Origin: Gammaproteobacteria bacterium
GTDB lineage: Bacteria; Pseudomonadota; Gammaproteobacteria; PS1; Pseudothioglobaceae
Assembly: GCA_024280535.1 (NCBI GenBank)
Contig: JAJRPY010000132.1
Span: forward strand, 1-22,421
Direction: 5' to 3'
DNA: 22,421 nt
Of this stretch, positions 17,612-22,421 are shown in pieces; position 1 is the stretch's first letter, and each line of letters starts with the position of its first letter. The position numbers and the translations under genes are program-made. The notes beneath the pieces are model-generated. The model was given only the letters and a program-made list of their open reading frames with translations, was not told where the DNA came from and did no database searches.

Positions 17612-18157
17612 TCAGTGTTTTTTGTTAATTAAGTGTTTTTCAAAGGTTGATACGGTGAGTTGTTTTTGTTTGGGTGTGCCAATTATAGCGCTAGCAGGGT
17701 AGTTGGAAACAAGTTCAGTTTTAATATAACCCCTTCTAAGATAAAAAGCGGATAGTGCCTTTCTAGCAGAAACAACTTGTAGAATAATTCTGTCAAGTTT
17801 TAATTTATGCTTAATAAAATGCTCACAAAATAATAATAATTGACTCCCAATTTTTTGATTTTGCAGGGTTATTTTAACGGCAAGCGTGCTTATTTCAGCA
17901 TAATTATCGTGGTTTTTAATTAAAACGCAGCCGGCAATGTCATTGTCTTTTTTCAGATAGAAAAAATAATTTTTATCCTCTTTTAGAAGTTGTTTGATAT
18001 ATTGCTGGTTAATCCGCAACCCTTCAACCAGACCCACTTTATTTGTCCAGCCTCCTGCCTTTCTGTACGAATTATTGATGAGCAATGCTATTTTTTCAAT
18101 ATACTCAGTACCGATAGTGTGTATTTTCAGGGTGTCATTCATTTGCTTAATTGACAT
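17612..18157 (-). CDS. GNAT-family N-acetyltransferase
   Basis: The product (about 181 residues) has the GNAT fold pattern. A YRKAGGWTNK...GLRI segment is common in one subgroup, followed by YFFYLKKDNDIAGCVLIK, then the core strand AEISTLAVKITLQNQKIGSQLLLFCE (motif A, acetyl-CoA pyrophosphate loop Q-x-x-x-IG), and the late FYLRRGYIKT helix-turn of motif B. It should move an acetyl group from acetyl-CoA to an amine; the substrate is unknown. Start choice: ATG at 18157 has GGTGA seven bases upstream, while ATGs at 18172 and 18142 are alternatives. It converges with glmM over a 16-base gap. Confidence 0.8.
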   Translation of the reverse strand: MSIKQMNDTLKIHTIGTEYIEKIALLINNSYRKAGGWTNKVGLVEGLRINQQYIKQLLKEDKNYFFYLKKDNDIAGCVLIKNHDNYAEISTLAVKITLQNQKIGSQLLLFCEHFIKHKLKLDRIILQVVSARKALSAFYLRRGYIKTELVSNYPASAIIGTPKQKQLTVSTFEKHLINKKH

Positions 18158-18219
18158 CAAAAAATCACCCATAGTTTGGATGGATTTTACCTATTGTTAA
18201 TTCGGTTATTCATTAATGG

Positions 18220-18456
18220 CTAACTATCAGGCAGAGTCTCAAATTCTTTTTGTTTTGATTTAAACCATTGTTTCATTTCTTCGGGCGCCTTCATTAGTGT
18301 TTGCATTTTGCGCATGGCAGTTAGATGCGCCTCGTCTTGTTGTTGAAACATATCCATCCCATGTTGCTTGCTCATTTCGGCTATTTCTTCAAATGTCTCA
18401 GCGCTAAATTCTTGCTCGCAAGCGCCGCCAAGTTGGTTGCAAGTCATTGTTTTCAT
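18220..18456 (-). CDS. DUF1059-like small protein
   Basis: The 78-residue soluble protein begins MKTMTCNQLGGACEQEF, matching the DUF1059 N-terminal pattern (M.C..LGG.C...F). It has an amphipathic Met/Gln-rich helical middle and a C-terminal MKQWFKSKQKEFETLP. Two cysteines lie near the N-terminus. The function of the family is unknown. The ATG at 18456 is chosen because GGAG lies six bases upstream; a TTG start at 18468 would put that ribosome site inside the gene. Confidence 0.7.
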   Translation of the reverse strand: MKTMTCNQLGGACEQEFSAETFEEIAEMSKQHGMDMFQQQDEAHLTAMRKMQTLMKAPEEMKQWFKSKQKEFETLPDS

Positions 18457-18504
18457 AAAATTCTCCAAAGGTTTGTTGGTTCAAGTCTTGTACTTTTTGT
18501 TTTT

Positions 18505-19722
18505 TTATGCAGGTGTTTCTAATTCAGTCATTTCATCATTATAACTCTGATCGACTTCCTTAAACAACTCAACAACACCCGTTTCATTCTCGCTAAATAG
18601 AAATTCTCTTATAGGTACATACGGTGGTGCTCCATGAGAGCCTTGTTGCATTCTGGAAATATCACTTTTTATCGTTTTAAGTGTTTCTTCGCTAGCAACT
18701 CTATGGCCGTTGCTATCAATTGGTAAGGCGTACGAGGAGTCCGCTTCATCTTTGTCAATGCCAAAGGCACGGACCAACATTTCGACAACCTCACTGGCAA
18801 TTTTCCCTGCCCCAAGTTCTTTCATTTTAATGGCGGCTAAATGTCTAACCATTGTGTTATTGATTGCCGCATTTTCAATAAGTTGATTCACATCTTCTAA
18901 AGTAGTAATAACTCGTGCTGCAGTTATATCTGTAATTTGGTATCGATACAAATTCATTATTCTTATATCAAAAGGTTTAATCTCTACTTGTTTTTCACGC
19001 ATAAGAAGGCGTTTTTCGACTTGATATATGCAGTCTGATTTTAGCCCTTCTACCAATTCCCATTCTCCAAAAATGCCAGTTTTTATCATTACAGCGATTT
19101 CATTTAAGCGATCACTTAGAGACAATCTTTCAATATTTTCTCTACCACACAAAATATTACTGTCAAGTGAAGAGTAGAGATTTAATAAACTGAGTGCTTT
19201 CAAGTTACACTCTTTTGGAAATCCAGCTCTGGCAGCTCTGTCTAGTAAATGAAAAAGAGCAACAGCCCTAAACCCTTTGTAGTCTACAATACTCTTTACT
19301 AGCCCTTTTGAACAATCTTGAGCATGATTAAGCCTTTCAACACAACGTGTTTTGACCAGTGATATATTTGTATCTTTTATAGCAGACTCATAATCGGAAA
19401 AATGATTGACCAGTGTTTGATAGTCAGTCAAAAATTTACCTGTCAATATTTTTCTCTTTCCATCAGGGCCAATTTGTTTATCCAATGTGTCTAGTCTTTG
19501 ATACTCGGGAAAGAGTTCATCTAATTTAGCGCGATTGATAGTATAAATATTGCTTTGATATTTGGCAAATTTTTGGAAATCAGGTTTATCATCGGCGAAT
19601 ACCTTCCTTTTTATATCAGCCATTAACATTTTTTGTGCTATTTTAAAATCAGTAACTGCAATATTCACGTTTTGTTTGGCATTGCATAAAATTATTATTG
19701 ATTTTCCTAGTTTTGTTGGCAT
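18505..19722 (-). CDS. Unrecognised 405-residue soluble protein
   Basis: A strong ribosome site (AGGAGA, seven bases before the ATG) supports translation from 19722. The product has no signal peptide, membrane span or family signature that I recognise. It is mostly helical, with a charged N-terminal third, a cysteine-containing middle (CVERLNHAQDCSKG and RENIERLSLSDRLNEIAV) and a segment with HEAT-like character (NAAINNTMVRHLAAIKMKELG). The C-terminus is acidic (SYNDEMTELETPA). It stands alone between the DUF1059-like gene and a 381-base gene-free stretch, in an accessory region. A cytoplasmic accessory factor or a secreted effector are both possible, but neither is supported by a motif. Confidence 0.75.
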   Translation of the reverse strand: MPTKLGKSIIILCNAKQNVNIAVTDFKIAQKMLMADIKRKVFADDKPDFQKFAKYQSNIYTINRAKLDELFPEYQRLDTLDKQIGPDGKRKILTGKFLTDYQTLVNHFSDYESAIKDTNISLVKTRCVERLNHAQDCSKGLVKSIVDYKGFRAVALFHLLDRAARAGFPKECNLKALSLLNLYSSLDSNILCGRENIERLSLSDRLNEIAVMIKTGIFGEWELVEGLKSDCIYQVEKRLLMREKQVEIKPFDIRIMNLYRYQITDITAARVITTLEDVNQLIENAAINNTMVRHLAAIKMKELGAGKIASEVVEMLVRAFGIDKDEADSSYALPIDSNGHRVASEETLKTIKSDISRMQQGSHGAPPYVPIREFLFSENETGVVELFKEVDQSYNDEMTELETPA

Positions 19723-20103
19723 ATTTTTCTCCTAGTTTGTAAAATACGAATCATTAAAATAGAAAATAGCGATGATTATTTGTCATGATAAGGTCTTTAT
19801 ATAGATAGGGGCGATTGGCAAAATTTAATCTTTATTTAATTGGTTTTTTTCTTAAACCTATACTTAGTAGGAACAAGGCAGTGTAAAAAATTGCTAAGTG
19901 AATGAAAAGTGGTTTTTTGATGATTATTCATATTGATGCAAAGGTCTCTTAAAATACTTATAGTTGAGTGTTAATCCACACACAAGTCATAGATTTATAT
20001 CTAATGCAGGGGGCTTAATTTTGACAGTGTTTTTGAAAAAATATCAGCATTAAAATGAAAAAATGTGACTTGTGAAGGTTTTGGCGCGTAGTATTATTTG
20101 CCA
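19723..20103. other. Gene-free stretch between the 405-residue protein gene and the glycosyltransferase gene
   Basis: No ORF of gene-like length or quality was found. It is very AT-rich, and its left end carries the ribosome site of the 405-residue gene. The only notable element is one arm of a 13-bp perfect inverted repeat at 20021-20033, whose partner is inside the glycosyltransferase gene. Confidence 0.6.
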
Positions 20104-20138
20104 TTACAATTTTTTGTATAAGTCTAAAACACTGTCAA
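20021..20138. repeat. 13-bp perfect inverted repeat spanning the 3' end of the glycosyltransferase gene
   Basis: TTGACAGTGTTTT at 20021-20033 is the exact reverse complement of AAAACACTGTCAA at 20126-20138. The arms are 92 bases apart. One lies downstream of the gene and the other covers codons near its C-terminus. The spacing is too long for an ordinary intrinsic terminator. Confidence 0.5.
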
Positions 20139-21219
20139 CCATTTTATCCCTGACAAATATTTGCTGAAATCGCTGTTTGGCATCTATACAATATTGGTTG
20201 TAGCGGTCGTTGTCGGAAAATAAGTCAATAAACGCATTGGCAAGTGCTTGTGGCTGTTTGGGGCTAACATTGACACCACTCACGCCATCAAGATTGACCC
20301 AGTCCACCCCTGAACCGGCTATTGTAGTGGCAACAACAGGCTTTCCAAAGCTCATGGCCTCCACTTGGACAATCCCGAATGCTTCAGATTTAACAATAGA
20401 GGGTAGGCAAAACACATCGCAAGCTTTATAGTAGCTGCCCAAATCAGTTTCATCAATTTTGCCTACTAATTTAACCCTATCTTGCAAGCCATTATCTTTT
20501 ATCAAGTTTTGCAAATCTTGCTTTAAATAGCCGTCTCCGCCTATTAGTATGACGTAGTCATCGTTCAAATACTGGGCAGATTTGATTAAATATTCAAACC
20601 CCTTGTAATAAACCAGCCTGCCCAATGAAAATATAATTTTTTTACCCTGATATTGATGCTTAATTTTAGTGACAAACGCTTCGTCTGCTATTAACTTATT
20701 TCTATTAATACCAATAGGAATGTCCACACATTGAGCTTGGAAATTTTGCAAATATGCAGATTCTTGCCGATATTTAGGTGTGGTTGTGATTATTTTGTCC
20801 GCTTTTTTGAGTAGCCAATTTTGCAATGGTGCATATAATTTTAAAAGATATTTTTGCTTAATAATATCACTATGCCAATGCAATACAATTTTTTGTTTAG
20901 TTGTGTTAACGCAGAATAAGGCCAAAGTGGCCATAGGATCTGGGGCATGAATATGAACAATATCATACTCATTAATTATTTTTCTTAATGTAAAAATCAT
21001 TTGCGGGGTGATGGCAGTGGCGCAACACATTCGCCAAGTTTTCGTTCGCATTATTTTATAATTTTTTCTAAATTCTTCTTGGTAAAGGTTGTTTTTGTTG
21101 GCGCATAATACATCACAAGATACGCCACGCTCATTTAACGTCTCGGTAATGTCATATATCACCGTTTCAATGCCACCTGTATAAGAGTCGTAAAATTTTC
21201 CCAATTGTAAAATTTTCAA
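20104..21219 (-). CDS. Glycosyltransferase family 4 protein
   Basis: The 371-residue protein has the GT-B retaining GT4 layout. The N-terminal domain has FYDSYTGGIETVIYDI (the GG-loop) and VHIHAPDP. The C-terminal domain has IIFSLGRLVYYKGFEYLI, then the nucleotide-sugar-binding SEAFGIVQVEAMSFGKPVVAT with the E-x7-E pattern. It should transfer a sugar from a nucleotide sugar to a glycan or lipid at the cytoplasmic face, such as in O-antigen, capsule or exopolysaccharide. The start is TTG at 21219, supported by AGGA seven bases upstream. No other polysaccharide genes are nearby, so the product is unknown. Confidence 0.9.
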   Translation of the reverse strand: MKILQLGKFYDSYTGGIETVIYDITETLNERGVSCDVLCANKNNLYQEEFRKNYKIMRTKTWRMCCATAITPQMIFTLRKIINEYDIVHIHAPDPMATLALFCVNTTKQKIVLHWHSDIIKQKYLLKLYAPLQNWLLKKADKIITTTPKYRQESAYLQNFQAQCVDIPIGINRNKLIADEAFVTKIKHQYQGKKIIFSLGRLVYYKGFEYLIKSAQYLNDDYVILIGGDGYLKQDLQNLIKDNGLQDRVKLVGKIDETDLGSYYKACDVFCLPSIVKSEAFGIVQVEAMSFGKPVVATTIAGSGVDWVNLDGVSGVNVSPKQPQALANAFIDLFSDNDRYNQYCIDAKQRFQQIFVRDKMVDSVLDLYKKL

Positions 21220-21335
21220 TTTTCTTTCCTATTTATCGTGTTTAAGTTATTGTTAATGGTATTTTAAAATTTATGATTTTTTACAAATTTAACAAACTTG
21301 GTTCGCCTTTTAGTTATTTGCTCAGTAGGTTGAAA

Positions 21336-21393
21336 TAAGCAAATATTTTATCATTAATAATATTGTAAACCTCTCGATAAAAATATTTGCTTA
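21336..21393. repeat. Long AT-rich inverted repeat (17-18 bp arms)
   Basis: The arms are TAAGCAAATATTTTATC (21336-21352) and GATAAAAATATTTGCTTA (21376-21393). They are complementary apart from one extra A, with a 23-base loop. The hairpin is just beyond the 3' end of the transposase fragment. It could be a remnant MITE, an IS-associated structure or a transcription barrier for the minus-strand genes. Confidence 0.6.
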
Positions 21394-21413
21394 ATAGGAC
21401 TTTTAAAATTGGA

Positions 21414-21623
21414 TCATGACAACTTAAGCGACTCTTTTCTGAATATTTCAAGCAAAATATTGTAAAGATTTTGCTTGCGATTATTGAATCTAAATTCATA
21501 TTCTTTAAGATGATATTTGAACATTTTCTTATTCATTCCTTTAAACTTAACCAGTCTAATTTTAGCATAGCCCCCAAAAAATTCAATGCCGTTAAATATG
21601 AATTTACTAGAAGGAAGACTCAA
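21414..21623 (-). pseudogene. C-terminal fragment of an IS1595 (ISXO2-like) transposase
   Basis: The about 69-codon frame contains FNGIEFFGGYAKIRL, VKFKGMN, then YHLKEYEFRFNNRKQNLY. This matches the end of IS1595/ISXO2-like transposases, where the NGIE glutamate is part of the catalytic triad and F-R-F-N-x-R is a family hallmark. The usual FW after NGIE is replaced, and an in-frame stop lies directly upstream of the TTG opening the frame. Everything N-terminal to the NGIE region is absent, because the DsrE-like gene ends 19 bases away. This is a dead relic. No terminal inverted repeats or target duplication were identified around it. Confidence 0.7.
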
Positions 21624-21642
21624 CTAGAGTCATTTGCTAGGT

Positions 21643-22077
21643 TTATGGCCTAATATAGGCATAACCTTTTTCTTGTAAAATCATAATCCTATCAACCCCC
21701 GCATTCACTCGCTGAACACCTTTAAGAAGTTTAGGCAGTTTTCCTGTTTTTCTTGCAATTGCTTTTATGGTATTACCGCAAGCACTAAAAGTGATGTTAC
21801 TTTGCGATAGACTAGTAACCCTTGATGCTTGCTTGCTTTTGCTTGTCATTAAACTAAGCCCAGGGCCATAAGCAACAATTTCAATGGCAACATTATCAAG
21901 CCCGTAAATTTTTTGTAAGTTAACAGCATTGTTCAATGCAATTTTTTGAGTCCTTGGATCATCAGTACTTACTTGGATGACTAATTTATGTTGAATATCA
22001 TTATATTCTGCGGCATAAGTATTGCCAAAAATTAATAACAAAACCATCATTGCACTTATTTTTTTAATTGTTTTCAT
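21643..22077 (-). CDS. Exported DsrE-like sulfur-relay-type protein
   Basis: The 144-residue product begins with a signal peptide (KK, hydrophobic MMVLLLIFG, cleavage near TYAA-EY), so it should be periplasmic. The rest resembles the DsrE/DsrF-like fold: KLVIQVSTDDPRTQKIALNNA, VAIEIVAYGPGLSLM, then Cys100 in the ITFSACGNTI segment where DsrE-type proteins carry their reactive cysteine. Cytoplasmic DsrE passes persulfide sulfur in the Dsr pathway. Exported single-cysteine relatives are common in sulfur-oxidising bacteria, but their role is not settled. A GAGG ribosome site precedes the ATG by nine bases. No dsr genes are in the window. Confidence 0.8.
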   Translation of the reverse strand: MKTIKKISAMMVLLLIFGNTYAAEYNDIQHKLVIQVSTDDPRTQKIALNNAVNLQKIYGLDNVAIEIVAYGPGLSLMTSKSKQASRVTSLSQSNITFSACGNTIKAIARKTGKLPKLLKGVQRVNAGVDRIMILQEKGYAYIRP

Positions 22078-22421
22078 TTTTTATTTCCTCAAGTTGCCAC
22101 CTCTTTAAAATTGGTTAAGTTTTATGCGAGATGAATATAAAACCTAACATCTAAATTCAGTTGATGTATCAGTGGCTGGCTAAAATAATTTATCAACAAA
22201 TGATTTGAACTTTAATATTGATGAGCATTGTACCTAAAAAAAACAATAAGTTGAGAGCTTTGCATAATTCATAATTCCCACCCCTAATTTCAATTTTTAC
22301 AGTTTTTCAAAAAAAATATTTTCTATTATCCTCATATTCTCTCCAAAAACCAAAAAACTAGCCTTATCTCTTGCTTTATTTCTCTACTTTCACCCTTTTT
22401 CTGCTCATTGGACGTAACAAT
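22078..22421. other. Gene-free right end; possible insertion-sequence end
   Basis: No supportable ORF was found in 344 bases. The right half (about 22260-22421) is strikingly pyrimidine-rich on the plus strand. GAGAGCTTTGCATAATTC at 22253-22270 resembles IS5-type terminal repeats from memory only. The window stops at ACAAT, so a gene could begin at an ATG completed just outside. Confidence 0.35.

Noticed and set aside
20021..20049. TTGACA at 20021 as a plus-strand promoter
   Set aside because: No acceptable -10 occurs at 16-18 bases and no plus-strand gene follows.
21471..21653. Plus-strand 60-codon frame opposite the transposase fragment
   Set aside because: It is the antisense shadow of a minus-strand frame that matches IS1595 transposases.

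Overview
The window is a chromosomal segment of an AT-rich gammaproteobacterium. Its core genes (accA, tilS, ccoS, rhlE, tyrS, tmRNA, proA, holA, lptE, ftsH, folP, glmM) are gammaproteobacterial in type and order. A cbb3-oxidase assembly gene, an exported DsrE-like protein, IS relics and a large repeat-bearing surface protein would fit the sulfur-oxidising SUP05/Thioglobus group or its mussel-symbiont relatives. That placement is inference from gene content; nothing here proves it.

Layout. (1) 1-1355: the 3' end of a large surface protein with Calx-beta-like repeats, an invasin-like Ig domain and a C-terminal FISUMP lectin-like domain. (2) 1414-3523, minus strand: accA-tilS, with an extended -10 promoter upstream. 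(3) 3644-6083, plus strand: ccoS, then a strong sigma70 promoter driving a phosphate-uptake pair (DUF47/PhoU-like plus Pit) and an IbaG-type BolA gene. (4) 6194-7730: a divergent pair, a four-cysteine DUF1289 protein and an RhlE-type DEAD-box helicase. (5) 7753-8603: an unrecognised receiver-like protein and a small lipoprotein gene interrupted by an in-frame amber codon. (6) 8686-10602, minus strand: tmRNA (tag ANENNYALAA), tyrS, and two tiny ORFs coupled by a TAATG overlap; the 53-residue one is easy to overlook. (7) 10666-13380, minus strand: lptE-holA-proA with overlapping ends. (8) 13533-17595, plus strand: the conserved ftsH-folP-glmM operon, with a likely TTG start for glmM. (9) 17612-22421: an accessory tail with a GNAT acetyltransferase, a DUF1059-like protein, a 405-residue protein of unknown function, a GT4 glycosyltransferase, a fragment of an IS1595-type transposase beside a long hairpin, an exported DsrE-like protein, and a gene-free stretch that may hold an IS end.

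Most of the window is housekeeping: envelope biogenesis (lptE, glmM, ftsH), fatty-acid and folate synthesis, translation and ribosome rescue, phosphate uptake and respiration. Novelty lies mainly at the two ends and in the small genes. No CRISPR array, complete insertion sequence, prophage or recognisable defence system was seen. The best leads are a possible diversity-generating-retroelement target region in the FISUMP domain, the amber-split lipoprotein, the coupled mini-ORFs before tyrS, and the 405-residue protein of unknown function.
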